Shown one piece after another: positions 41,894-54,200 of a stretch of DNA of 64,000 nucleotides. Made by a program: the position numbers and the translations under genes. The DNA is from Porphyra umbilicalis (Eukaryota > Rhodophyta > Bangiophyceae > Bangiales > Bangiaceae). A model generated the notes under the pieces. That model ran no database searches. It was given only the letters and a program-made list of their open reading frames with translations, and had not been told where the DNA came from. Location of the stretch: contig KV918955.1 in assembly GCA_002049455.2 (NCBI GenBank), positions 1-64,000 of the forward strand, read 5' to 3'. Position 1 is the first letter of the stretch; each line of letters opens with the position of its first letter.

Positions 41894-44375
41894 CCCCCCC
41901 CCCCCGCTCCCGCGCTCTGCGGCTGGCACGCGCCCCCCCCCCACGCCCGCCGCACGAACGGCAAACCTGCCTGGTGCTGGCCCACCGACATGTGCCGGCA
42001 GCGGGCCCCTTCCGCGGAATGGCGTCAGCGGGGCGGCAGTGGCGGCGGCGATGACGGTCTCTGGAAACGTGGTTGCGGACGCAAGCGGCGACAGACCCGC
42101 GGCGGAGACGATGGCCGCCTGGGCGGGGAAGCTCGTGAGCCACCATGTGCTCGGCGGCAACCACAACGCGCTCGCCAAAATTGCCACGCTGTTCAACGTG
42201 CTGTGGCGCACGGCCACGTGCAACTGCTGCAAGTCGTGGACCGCGGACGACTACAAGTCGGCGGGGAGCTTTCACCCCGCCGTGTCGGTGAAGCGGCGGC
42301 GGCAGCGGGACCAGCGGTTGCAAGATACGGCGGCGGGGGAGGCGAAGGCGCTCGGTAAGCGAAACCACGCCCTGGGGGACACGCAGCGCCGCGGCGTGTG
42401 CCTCTCCCTGCTTCTGGAACCGACCACGGCGGAGCAGTATGGCAAAAACATTAACCTCAACACGGTTTGGGTGATGCAATTTGCGCTCGAGTCGCGGGGA
42501 GCCACCGCACGGGAGCTCGCCTGGAGCGACATGTCCGTGCGCACCTTTCCCGGCATGTTTCACGACGACGGCAACCCGGCGCGGCTGCTCTGCACCTACA
42601 TTACGGCTACCAAGACGGCAGAGGGCATCACGCGCTGCATCGGCGCCCTCCCCCACGTCGACCCGTGGGTGTGCCCGGTCGGTGCCATCGCCGACGCACT
42701 TGTCGAGTGGTGTCACCGACCGGGCGGAACACCGTCGGCGCCCCCCGTTGATTTTACCCCCGTCTTCAAACCCAACGACGCTGAGCTAACGGCGGCAGGC
42801 GTCACCCCCGACCTGTTCCGAGAGGCGGGCAACAACCTCTTCTTCCGGCGGTGGTACCGGATTTTGACGTCGACGGGGCCGCGGGGGGGGCGGTTGAAGC
42901 CGATGACCTACCGCCACCACAGCGACCGCGTGCGGCTGCTGCTGATGGCCATGGGGGTGCCCGATTGGATGGCCAAGACGCACGTGCTGCGCGCGGCGGC
43001 GGCGTCAATGGCCAAGCTGAGGGGCGTCAATGAGCTCGACAACAAGGACCACGGCATTTGGTCCGTCCCTATTGGCGGCGGGCCCTACGAAAACGCCATC
43101 CCCAACGGCCCCGTCGTCAAGGCGCTGTCCGGGCGCCGCCCCGACGACGTGGTCGCACCCACCACCCCCCGCTTGGAGGTGCCTGTGCCGGAGGAACTAC
43201 AAAAGACCCTGTGCCCGTGGCTGGAGGCGGAGGAGAAGGCGCTGAGCGAGCGGGTAGCGGCCAACCCCGTCGCGCAAGACGAGGCTCTGAAGGACCTGTT
43301 TGACCTGATCCGGTGGCTCCGGTCGGTGTACTTCCAGACGATGGCCGCGCGGCTCGAGTCCACCAGCATCCCCCCCTCCGCCTACATCAACCGCATCCCC
43401 CTCCTCCAACACCCCCTCTTCTACACCTTTCGCGCGCAGATGGCGAGCACGCTGTCCGCGGCGGGCGAGGTCGCCGCCGCGGCGGCCGCCCAGATCATCC
43501 CACCGATGGCGCAGGCTGTGCGGGTGGCGGTGGAGGCGGTGGCGGCCGCCAGCACGGCCGAGACGAGGGCCATCGAGGAGCGGCTGTCGGTGCGGATCGA
43601 CGCCGGGGTCGCGGCCGTCAACGCGCACACCGACGAGGGTGTCGGCCGGGTGATAACGCACACCGCAGCTGTGGGAGCGGACGTCCAGTCCCACATGGAC
43701 TCCCGCTTCGACGCCTTGGAGCAAGACCTCGCGCGGCAGCGGGAGCTGCTGGCGCGGCTGCTGACGGACGACATCGTGAGGGACCCGCGCTCGCGCGCGC
43801 TTGTGCGCGCGGAGCTGGTGCGCGCACCGGTGCCCGCAGCGCCTACCACCGCCACTGCCCAGGTTTTGCGGAGCGCCACTGAGCCGGCCGCTCCTGTCAC
43901 TACCCCCACGCCCGCCCCCCCCATCTCCACTCAGCTACTTACCGACCGCCGCAACGTGCGGACGCTTCAGGCTGCGGGCAAGCTTGCGGGCGTGCCCATC
44001 TACGAGTCCGCGACGGAGTGCGTCCCGCTACTGACGCTGGCCGAGCAGCCAAACTGGGGGGTGGTGCTGGACCAGTACGTCAACGGGGTGGACGGCCGCG
44101 TCTCCCTCATGGAGGCGCAGCAGCTGTTTGGGAAACGCTGGCGGCTGTGCCCGCGCGAGCCCGCGGCGCGCCGCAACGTAATCAAGACGTTCTCCGAGCG
44201 CAGTCACTTGCACCGTGCCTTTGACGTCGAGTACGCCCGCCGGGGGCACGCGGTTGGAAAGGACCGCGTGCTGCGAGACCTCAAGGCCAAGTTCCCGGCG
44301 GAGGCCAGCCTCAAGGCTGTGTTGTCCAGGTCCAAGCGTGAATATCCCGTAGAGAAGGGTGGGGAGTGTGTATGA
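41814..44375 (+). CDS. Crypton-like tyrosine recombinase, catalytic part with GCR1_C-type domain
   Basis: The open frame starts after a stop at 41811; recognisable protein begins near 42039. The region from ETMAAWAGKLVSHHVLGG to KALSGRR resembles the Ndc10/Crypton recombinase core. Candidate catalytic residues, numbered from a GTG at 42039, are Arg153 (ESRGATARELAW), His315 and Arg318 (KTHVLRAA) and Tyr350 (GGGPYENAIPN). A helical, probably coiled-coil stretch follows (residues about 505-600). The C-terminus, about 645-760, matches the pattern of the GCR1_C DNA-binding domain: NWGVVLDQYVNGVDGRVSL, FGKRWRLCPREPAARRN, IKTFSER. Cryptons are DNA transposons that move by tyrosine recombination. 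No reverse transcriptase is present. Assignment rests on motif patterns, not on a search. Confidence 0.7.
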
Positions 44376-44487
44376 ACAGGAAGTGGTGCGTCTCTGCTTT
44401 TGCATTTCGTTCGCTACACTCATCCCCACGCAACCGTCTCGACACTCCCGCATCCCTATTTGATACTGGGTGGCACCGATCACAGAA

Positions 44488-45300
44488 CTGGCACGACCCC
44501 CATCGCAACACGAACCGCACGGCCGCACTACCCCCACAGCCGCACGACAGGTGCAGCTGCACGACCCCCACGGCGGCACCACTCCTAGAGCAGCACGACC
44601 CTCACGGCCGCACAGCCCCCACCGCCACACGACTCCCACGCCCGCACGACCCCCGCGGCAGCAATAACTCCACGGTGGCACACGCCCCACCGCCACACCA
44701 CCCCCACCGCCACACGACCTCAACGGCCGCACAGCACCCACGGCCGAACAACACCAATGACCGCACGACTCCCAAGGTGGCGAGGCGCGCACGGCCGCAA
44801 ACGACCCCCACCGCCGCACAACACCCACGGCCGCATGACCCCCATGGCGGCACGACAACGATGGCGGCCCCCCCCCTACCGGCGCACGACCCTCACGGCC
44901 GCATGACCCCGATGGCCGCACGACAACGACGGCGGCACGACCCCCACCGCAGCATGACCCGCACGGCAGCACAATCCCCACCGCCACGCAACTCCCACCG
45001 CCACACGACATGAACGGCCGCACGGCCACGACCGCCGTGCGAACCGCACCGTCGCGCAAGCCCCACGGCCGCACGACCCGCACGGCCGCACAACCCCCAC
45101 GACGGCACGGCCCCCAGCGCTGCACGACGCGCGCGGTCGCGCAACCACCCCCCCCCGGCCGCACGACCCCCACGGCCGCATGACGCCAACACCCGCACAA
45201 ACCCCACCGCCGCACGACCGCGACGGCCACACGACCCCCACTACCGCAAGACCCCCACCCATCACGACTCTCACCGCTGCATGAACCCCACCGTCGCATG
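44488..45300. repeat. Degenerate 17-bp minisatellite
   Basis: Copies resemble CCGCACGACCCCCACGG with many substitutions; a 17-bp step is clearest around 45060-45130. It is C-rich on the + strand. Since 17 is not divisible by three, each frame repeats every 51 bp, which creates long Gly/Val/Arg/Cys open frames on the minus strand with no meaning I can support. Confidence 0.75.
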
Positions 45301-46096
45301 CCGCCCGACGCCTGCAGCAGCCGCAGGGTTTCAGCGGCGATGGCCGTGGCACACAACAGGGATGGTGAGTCGAAACCGCCTGCCCGGCTGCCCCCCGTTC
45401 ACCCGCCGGCCTGCCCACCAGCGAGCCCGCGTGCCCGACCTCGCGCCCGCCGGCATGCTGTGAACAGGCCGTAGCACAGGAGATAGGCAAGCCACCTGGA
45501 TGCCTGCACGCATCGAGGGTGATGTGAATCACCGGGCAGACGCCCGGCGCAAAGATTTCTGCTCGAAAGCCGGAAGCGAGCGGGAACGGCCACGTTTCTT
45601 CACAACGACCGTCGTCGCGACCAGCCTCGCTTCCCTCGCCCGCCTGTCGTCATCCCCCACATCCCCATCGGCACGAAAATCTCCCCCCCCCGCAGTCCGG
45701 GCCAGGCGGCCGGTCAGAGCCAGTGGAGCCAAAACGGGGCCATCACGGCGTATGTCGCGGAAATTTGGCGAAATTCTAATTTTGCATTGCCAGTCGGTTG
45801 GCAAGGCCGCCACCTGCACCGACCGACTGCTCTCCTCACTCGAACAGACGCCGCCGACGTGCCCTCGGTCGTCGGCGTCGTCAGTTCCGCGCCACGGCGG
45901 ACATGTCCGTGGAAGACGGGAACGAGAGGAGGCGGAGGGGCGAACGCAGCGGGGAAGTGGGAGGGGGGGGAAGCAGGGACGACAGGAACGGCGGGCGGCG
46001 TCCACAGGCGACGTCGAGGCCTGTGCCCGAGCGCCGACGCCAGCGTCACCGCTGCGACGCCCCCATCCCCCCAGCACGCCCCCCACACCGGGCACG
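45301..46096. other. Unassigned part of the insertion
   Basis: GC-rich, with overlapping open frames on both strands but no recognised family. GCGGAAATTTGGCGAAATTCTAATTTTGC-like AT-richer sequence lies at 45760-45790. Nothing else seen. Confidence 0.35.
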
Positions 46097-46372
46097 TCAG
46101 GCTCCCCCCCGCCAGCTTGACCGCGTCGAGACGACGAGCAGCGCCGACACGAACAGCAACGTGACCGTGCTGGTCGTCCGTGGGGGCAACGACCGCCATC
46201 GGCACCCCATCCCGCTTCCGGAAACGGCCACCGCCGGCAGCAGCGCCACGGCGACGATGGCGTCCGACACCAGAAGGGAGAGAGAAAACCACCAGGGCAC
46301 GAGGGCGTCGGCCACGGCGCTGGCGGCGGCGTAGGAGGTAGAGGATGGCTGGTCGGCGGACGGCCTTCACGT
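46097..46372 (-). pseudogene. Possible fragment of a multi-pass membrane protein gene
   Basis: One minus-strand frame has two hydrophobic stretches, LVPWWFSLSLLVSDAIVAVA and TSTVTLLFVSALLVVS, without an ATG start. An adjacent frame further upstream (around 46500-46390) has RPWLSFFLCWAWLCGGLFEG and FWVCFSP. The hydrophobic rhythm faintly recalls TMEM185-type proteins, but the match is weak and the frames differ. It could equally be chance in GC-rich sequence. Confidence 0.2.
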
Positions 46373-47124
46373 GGCCATGGCTCGCACGCGCCGCGGCGAC
46401 GCGGCGAAAAGCAGACCCAGAACCGGGTCGAGCCGGCCCGCCCCTCAAAAAGGCCGCCGCAGAGCCACGCCCAGCACAGGAAGAAACTCAACCAGGGGCG
46501 GAAGCGCTGCAGGCTGTGGAGCACAGGTGGGGGAGGGCACGGCGAGGGCGATATGCCGTGGGCGGCAGCTGGGGGGGCATCGTTGGGCCACGGGGGCGGG
46601 GGAGGTACCGACACGCCGGGCGGCCGCGGCAACACACCGGCGGCGCGAGGCGGGGGGAGGGCCGCAGGGAGCAAGCCAGGCGGCGAGGTCCACCGAGCAA
46701 AGGGTCGGCCCACAAAAAGAGAGTGCGCAGACAGGCCGCGGAGCCACGCAAGTCACCCTCGCCAGAGGAGGCGCGGGAGCCAAGCGCCACGGCGACACAA
46801 CCCGACGAGCACAACGGCGGCGCCGCGGGGGAAACAGCGGCCGAGAACGTAAGAGTCTGCTAATGCGGCCGGTCGGGGTGGAGAGGCGGCCGACCGGCAG
46901 CGGCGGTGCCATTTGTCGACACTGCCTCGCTCACCCGCCCCCGCTGCTCGCTGCTGTGGCTGCAACGCAGTGCAGCGGGGCGGTCGGTCGGTGCGCCGGT
47001 CGGCCGCCCCCACCCCCCCCTCCCCCCTTCTGGATACCCTCCTGAGCCAACATCAGAGCGGTGGCGGTTAGCGTCACCGCTTAGCACGCCGCACACGCAC
47101 GCGCGCGAACCGGTGCTGCCTGGG
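46373..47124. other. Unassigned part of the insertion
   Basis: GC-rich DNA with competing open frames on both strands; no domain recognised. Confidence 0.3.
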
Positions 47125-47162
47125 GGGGGTGGGCCGTCTGGTGCACCAGACGGCCCACCCCC
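47125..47162. repeat. 38-bp perfect palindrome
   Basis: The left arm GGGGGTGGGCCGTCTGGTG (47125-47143) is followed without spacer by its exact reverse complement (47144-47162). Such a spacerless dyad can extrude as a cruciform or bind a dimer. It has no relation to the array palindromes. Confidence 0.9.
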
Positions 47163-48213
47163 TCCGGCCGCCGGCCGGCAACCCGCGCCCGCCCACACAG
47201 GCACGCGCTGGCTGCCGTGTGCGGCTGGGAGTGCGCCGCACGTGTCCGGGCCCGAACCTGGCGTCGCTTGCAACACCCCAGTGGCGAAGGAGCCGCAGAT
47301 CGGCAGATTCTCCGCGGGCCCCGCGCGGCTCCCCCCTAGATGGTCAGTGTCTCGGCCACCCGGCATCACGATTGTTTTCCCAGAAAATAGTACGGGTTTC
47401 CGAAAGAGCGCAGGATTTAAGCTAAAAGCAATGACGCCTCAGCACCTCATCGGGCATGCACGCACCTCATCAGCATGCAATCACTCCACGTCGCCAGCCA
47501 AATACGCTTGAGCAGGTTCCTCGTGTGAATATATTTAGCGGGAAATCGAAAAAGGCCTTCGCAGACGATCCGCCTCCCGCCCCCCACCCACCCCCGGCCT
47601 GGCCTGGGGAGGAGCCTATTGGAGTTGAGGAGTGCACATCAGTCGGTCTTGGGGGTGGGTGCGCCGTGTGTGGTGCCCTTGGTGGTGTGGGTGTGCCATC
47701 CCCCTGCGCACACACCAGCAGCACCCGACGGCGCCGCACCACGCCGCCCTCCCCCCCCCCACCCGCCAGCCGAAGACCGTGCGCAGCCGCACCCAGCGGC
47801 ACACGCGCCCGCAAAGGCGGTGTCTGACAGCTCGCGCCTGCGCGGCGACGGCGGCGTTCGGTCCGGGCCCGCACCGTGCTGTGCTGGCGGTCGGCGTCAG
47901 CGCCGCCGCTGACCGGTGGACGAGCCGCGGCACGCGGGGGCGGGGCCGCAGTGCTGCTGGCTGCGGCCCGCGCGAGCGACGGTCGGGCCACGACCGCACC
48001 GGCCGAGGGGCCGCGCAGGCGGTCGTCGGGTCGCTCGCGAGCGACCGAGTGGCGCGGCCCCGCCCCCCGCGTGCAGATGCTCCAGAGGCCCCTTTGCTAC
48101 CCCGCGACGCGGCGGACTGCGGGGCGCGGTCGTCGGACCGATTTGGCTTCCCGCCAATCATACCAGTCCGCCGGCAGTCCGACGATCGACTATCCTACCC
48201 CACTTTATAACCT
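47163..48213. other. Right part of the insertion, no gene seen
   Basis: Includes a less GC-rich stretch (47370-47570) and GC-rich DNA with competing frames. GAGCGACGGTCGG/GGTCGCTCGCGAGCGACCG-like sequence near 48030 holds GGTCGCTCGCGAGCGACC, a perfect 18-bp dyad. The segment ends CCACTTTATAACCT before the array resumes. Confidence 0.45.
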
Positions 48214-51200
48214 AGCTATCGATTGAGCCGGGTCCCGTAGTCGTCCGGCTATTTTAAAATAACAGGTCTGTGAGGCATGTGAGAGAGGCCTCCTCAATTG
48301 CTTCTGAAGAAAGTTCTTTCTGGTTGCAGTATTTCCTCGGAACAGAGAACAAATTATTCTCTCTCTGGAAAAGTAGCCGATTCTGACAGCCTGGAGCCTC
48401 TTTTTCTCTCTCTTCGTCGCTCTGTATCTCCGGAACGGCTGCCCTACGGACAAATCTGAGCAGCGCAAACGGGGGAAGGGGGGGGGCATGGGCATATGTC
48501 TGCAAGCAATCGATTGAGCTGGGTCCCGCAGGCGTCGGGGCATTTTAAAAAAATTCGTCTGTGGGGCATGTGAGAGCATGCGCCTCGATTTACTGTGGGC
48601 TCTCAGAGCCCGCGCGGGTCCTACCTAGTCCCTCTATATAAAGCCCGCGGTGGGCCACATGTGTGTCCGTTATTCGCATTTCGGAACCAGCCAATCGCAA
48701 CGCCGCGCGCGGCCTCGGAACTACATTCGCGAGATGACCCAGATTTTAAAGGCATTCCGCCAACAAACATTCCAAGGACCTGCCTGCACGCCCGGATCAA
48801 ATACATCCCAGTGGGATGGCCGCGATCGGGTTTCGCGCAGGGGCTACATTGGCAAACAAATGGATTGCGCGAGCGCCCAGATTTTCAGCGCATTCCGACC
48901 ACAAACATTCTATGGACCTGCGTGCACGCCCGGATCAACTCCATCCAGAACCGAGAGCGGCGCAGCGCGAGGCCGTCGAATTGACCCCTTGACTTACAGT
49001 TTCCCGAATTGGAATAAAAACAGGTTTGTGGGGACGGCCAAGATTTTCGGCGAGCGGCGCAGCGCGAGGCCGTCGAAGTAAACGCGTGACTTTCCGTCCG
49101 CCAAGTTGCGCAATCAGAGAATTTTCGGGAACGCCCAGAGATTCGCTGAGCAGCGCAGCGCGAGGGCGTCTTCACACCGGCTGCTGGGTGGCGGGGTGGG
49201 GGGGCCGCCGGGTGGCGGGGTGGGGGGGTCCAGGGGGGAGGGCCGCCCCACCCCGGCCGCCGGGTGGCGAGGTGGGGGGGGTCCGGGGGGGAAGGTCCGC
49301 CTCCCCCTCGGCCGCCGGGTGGCGAGGTGGGGGGGGTCCGGGGGGGAGGGCCGCCTCCTCCCCGGCCGCCGGGTGGCGAGGTGGGGGGGTCCGGGGGGGA
49401 GGGCCGCCTCGCCCCCGGCCGCCGCGTAGCGGGGTGGGGGGGGTCCGGGGGGATGGGGCGCCCCTCCCCTGGCATATAAGGCCGCGCCACAATCATCTAT
49501 TCTCAGAACGGAGAACGAAGTATTCTCTCTCCGGAAAAGTAGCCGATTCTATTGGCCTGGAGGCACTTTTTCTCATTTTTCGGCGCTCTGTATCTCCGGA
49601 ACGGCTGCCCCACGGTCAAATCTGAGCAGCGCAAACGGGGGATGGGGGGAGGCATGGGCAAATGTTTGCAAGCTATTGAATGAGCTGGGTCGCGTAGGCG
49701 TCTGGCGATTTCATGAAAACGCGTCTGTGGGGCATGTGAGAGCATGCGCCTCGATTTACAGTGGGCTCTCAGAGCCCGCGCGGGTCCTACCTAGTCCCTT
49801 TATATAAAGCTCACCGTGGGCCACATGCGTCTGTCTGTCTGTATGTGCAGCCCACCAATGGGACGCCCGCGATCGGGTCGCGCACATGGGCTACAATGGC
49901 AAACAAATGGATTGCGCGACGGCCCAGAGTTTCAGCGCATTCCGACCACAAACATTCTAAGGACCTGCGTGCACGCCCGGATCAAATCCATCCCAGTGGG
50001 ATGGCCGCGATCGGGTTTCGCACAGGGGCCACATTGGCAAACAAATGGATTGCGCGACGGCCCAGATTTTCAGCGCATTCCGACCACAAACATTCTAAGG
50101 ACCTGCGTGCACGCCCGGATCAAATACATCCCAGTGGGATGGCCGCGATCGGGTTTCGCACAGGGGCCACATTGGCAAACAAATGGATTGCGCGACGGCC
50201 CAGATTTTCAGCGCATTCCGACCACAAACATTCTAAGGACCTCCGTGCACGCCCGGATCAACTCCATCCACAACCGCGAGCGGCGCAGCGCGAGGCCGTC
50301 GAATTGATCCCCTGACTTACAGTTTCCCGATTTGCAATAAACAGAGGTTTCTGGGGACGGCCCAGATTTTTGGCGAGCGGCGCAGCGCGAGGCCGTCGAA
50401 GGAAACGCGTGACTTTCCGTCCGCCAAGTTGGTGCAATCAGAGGATTTTCGGGAACGCCCAGAGTTTCTGCGAGCGGCGCAGCGCGAGGGCGTCTTCGCA
50501 CCGGCTGCTGGGTGGCGGGGTGGGGGGGCCGCCGGGTGGCGGGGTGGGGGGGTCCGGGGGGGAGGGCCGCCTCCCTCCCGGCCGCCGGGTTGCGGAGTGG
50601 GGGGGGTCCGGGGGGGAGGGCCGCCTCGCCCCCGACCGCCGGGTGGCGGGTATGGGGGGGTCCGGGGGGGAGGACCGCCTCGCCCCCGGCCGCCGGGAGG
50701 GGTCCGGGGGGGAAAGCCGCCTCGCCCCCGGCCGCCGGGAGGCGGGTTGGGGGGGGTCCGGGGGGCAGGGCCGCCTCGCCCCCGGCCGCCGGGAGGCGGG
50801 TTGAGGGGGGTCCGGGGTGGGGGGCAGTCTCGCCCCTGACCGCCGGGTGACGGGGTGGGGGTGGTCCGGGGGGGAGGGCCGCCTCGCCCCCGGCCGCCGG
50901 GTGGCGGGTGGGGGGGGTCCGCGGTGATGGGCCGCCCCTCCCATGGCATATAAGGCCGCGCCACAATCATCTATTCTGAGAACGGAGAACGAATTATTCT
51001 CTCTCTGGAAAAGTAGCCGATTCTATTGGCCTGGAGGCACTTTTTCTCTTTCTTCGGCGCTCTGTATCTCTGGAACGGCTGCCCTACGGACAAATTTGTG
51101 CAGAGCAAATGGGGGAAGGGGGGAGGCACGGGCAAATGTTTGCAAGCTATCGAATGAGCTGGGTCGCGCCGTCGCACGGCGATTTCAAGAAAACGCGTGT

Positions 51201-54200
51201 GTGGGGCATGTGAGAAAATGCGCCTCGATTTACTGTGGGCTCTCAGAGCCCGCGCGGGTCCTACCTAGTCCCTTTATATAAAGCTCGCCGTGGGCCACAT
51301 GCGTCTGTCTGTCTGTATGTGCAGCCCACAAATGGGACGCCCGCGATCGGGTCACGCACACAGGCTACAATGGCAAACAAATGGATTGCGCGAGCGCCCT
51401 GATTTTCAGCGCATTCCGACCACAAACATTCTAAGGACCTGCCTGCACGCCCGGATCAAATACATCCCAGTGGGATGGCGGCGAACGCGTATCGCACACG
51501 GGCTACATTGGCAAACAAATGGATTGCGCGACGGCCCAGATTTTCAGCGCATTCCGACCACAAACATTCTAAGGACCTGCGTGCACGCCCGGATCAAATA
51601 CATCCCAGTGGGATGGCCGCGATCGGGTTTCGCACAGGGGCCACATTGGCAAACAAATGGATTGCGCGACGGCCCAGATTTTCAGCGCATTCCGACCACA
51701 AACATTCTAAGGACCTCCGTGCACGCCCGGATCAACTCCATCCACAACCGCGAGCGGCGCAGCGCGAGGCCGTCGAATTGATCCCCTGACTTACAGTTTC
51801 CCGATTTGCAATAAACAGAGGTTTTTGGGGACGGCCCAGATTTTTGGCGAGCGGCGCAGCGCGAGGCCGTCGAAGTAAACGCGTGACTTTCCGTCCACCA
51901 AGTTGGTGCAATCAGAGGATTTTCGGGAACGCCCAGAGTTTCTGCGAGCGCCGCAGCGCGAGGGCGTCTTCGCACCGGCTGCTGGGTGGCGGGGTGGGGG
52001 GGCCGCCGGGTGGCGGGATGGGGGGTCCGGGGGGAGGGCCGCCTCCCCCCCGGCCGCCGGGTGACGAGGTGGGGGGGGTCCGGGGGGGAGGGCCGCCTCC
52101 CCCCCGGCCGTCGGGTGGCGAGGTGGGGGGGTCCGGGGGGGAGGGCCAGCTCGCCCCCGGCCGCCGGGTGGCGGGGTGGGGGGGGTCCGGGGGCGAGGGC
52201 CGCCTCGCCCCCGGCCGCCGGGTGGCGGGATGGGGGGGGTCCGGGGGGGAGGGCCACCTCCCCCCCGGCCGCCGGGTGGCGGGTGGGGGAGGTCCGGGGG
52301 GGAGGGCCGCCTAGCCCCCGGCCGCCGGGTGGCGGGGTGGGGGGGTCCGGGGAGGAGGGCCGCCTCGCCCCCGACCGCCGGGTGGCGGGTAGGGGGGGGT
52401 CCGGGGGGGAGGGCCGCCTCGCCCCCGGCCGCCGGGAGGGGTCCGGGGGGAGGGCCGCCTCGCCCCCGGCCGCCGGGAGGTGGGTGGCGGAGGTCCGGGG
52501 GGGAGGGCCGCCTAGCCCCCGGCCGCCGGGTGGCGGGGTGGGGGGGGTCCGGGGGGGAGGGCCGCCTCCCCCCCGGCCGTCGGGTGGCGAGGTGGGGGGG
52601 TCCGGGGGGAGGGCCAGCTCGCCCCCGGCCGCCGGGTGGCGGGGTGGGGGGGGTCCGGGGGCGAGGGCCGCCTCGCCCCCGGCCGCCGGGTGGCGGGATG
52701 GGGGGGGTCCGGGGGGGAGGGCCACCTCCCCCCCGGCCGCCGGGTGGCGGGTGGGGGAGGTCCGGGGGGGAGGGCCGCCTAGCCCCCGGCCGCCGGGTGG
52801 CGGGGTGGGGGGGGTCCGGGGAGGAGGGCCGCCTCGCCCCCGACCGCCGGGTGGCGGGTAGGGGGGGTCCGGGGGGCAGGGCCGCCTCGCCCCCGGCCGC
52901 CGGGAGGCGGGGTGAGGGGGGTCCGGGGTGGGGGGCAGACTCGCCCCTGACCGCCGGGTGACGGGGTGGGGGTGGTCCGGGGGGGAGGGCCGCCTCGCCC
53001 CCGGCCGCCGGGTGGCGGGTGGGGGGGGTCCGGGGTGATGGGCCGCCCCTCCCATGGCATATAAGGCCGCGCCACAATCATCTATTCTCAGAACTGAGAA
53101 CGAATTATTCTCTCCTTTGAAAAGTAGCCGATTCCATCGGCCTGGAGGCAGTTTTTCTCTTTCTTCGGCGCTCTGTATCTCTGGAACGGCTGCCCTACGG
53201 ACAAATTTGTGCAGAGCAAATGGGGGAAGGGGGGAGGCACGGGCAAATGTTTGCAAGCTATCGAATGAGCTGGGTCGCGCAGTCGCACGGCGATTTCAAG
53301 AAAACGCGTGTGTGGGGCATGTGAGAAAATGCGCCTCGATTTACTGTGGGCTCTCAGAGCCCGCGCGGGTCCTACCTAGTCCCTTTATATAAAGCTCGCC
53401 GTGGGCTACATGCGTCTGTCTGTCTGTATGTGCAGCCCACAAATGGGACGCCCGCGATCGGGTCACGCACACAGGCTACAATGGCAAACAAATGGATTGC
53501 GCGAGCGCCCTGATTTTCAGCGCATTCCGACCACAAACATTCTAAGGACCTGCCTGCACGCCCGGATCAAATACATCCCAGTGGGATGGCCGCGAACGCG
53601 TATCGCACACGGGCTACATTAGCAAACAAATGGATTGCGCTAGCGCCCAGATTTTCAGCGCATTCCGACCACAAACATTCTATGGACCTGTGTGCACGCC
53701 CGGATCAAATCCATCCCAGTGGGATGGTCGCGATCGGGTTTCGCCTAGGGGCCACATTGGCAAACAAATGGATTGCGCGACGGCCCAGATTTTCAGCGCA
53801 TTCCGACCACAAACATTCTAAGGACCTGCGTGCACGCCCGGATCAACTCCATCCAGAACCGCGAGCGGCGCAGCGCGAGGCCGTCGAATTGATCCCCTGA
53901 TTCACAGTATCCCGAGGTGGAAAAAACAGAGGTGTTTGGGGACGGCCCAGATTTTCGGCGAGCGGCGCAGCGCGAGGCCGTCGAAGTAAACACGTGACTT
54001 TCCGTCCGCCAAGTTGGTGCAATCAGAGGATTTTGGGGAACGCCCAGAGTTTCGGCGAGCGGCGCAGCGCGAGGGCGTCTTCACACCGGCCGCTGGGTGG
54101 CGGGGTGAGGGGGCCGCCGGGTGGCGGGGTGGGCGGGTCCGGGGGGGAGGGCCACCTCGCCGCCGGCCGCCGGTCGGTAGGGTGGGGGGGGTCCGGGGGG

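Larger units (their letters stand above)
39277..48213. mobile_element. 8.9-kb insertion in an array unit, carrying a Crypton-like element
   Basis: The array unit is broken between GCAAGATATC (ending 39276) and AGCTATCGATTGAGC (from 48214); neighbouring units read GCAAGCTATTGAATGAGC or GCAAGCTATCGAATGAGC. The flanks AGATATC and AGCTATC could be a target duplication (TATC perfect, 7 bp with one change). No clean terminal inverted repeats are seen, only weak similarity between the left end and the reverse complement of the right end (GTCGGAC, TGATTGGC). The block may be one element or a nest of several. Confidence 0.5.

Noticed and set aside
44028-45356. 442-codon minus-strand ORF
   Set aside because: Most of it is the 17-bp minisatellite and the rest overlaps the recombinase 3' end antisense; no family resemblance.
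45529-46713. 394-codon minus-strand ORF in the insertion
   Set aside because: Composition is biased, competing frames are equally open and the hydrophobic pieces lie in different frames; only a weak membrane-protein fragment is recorded.
27920-48213. Nearly equal length (about 8.93 and 8.94 kb) of the two non-array blocks
   Set aside because: Contents are unrelated and the left boundary of the first lies in a minisatellite, so the match is probably coincidence.
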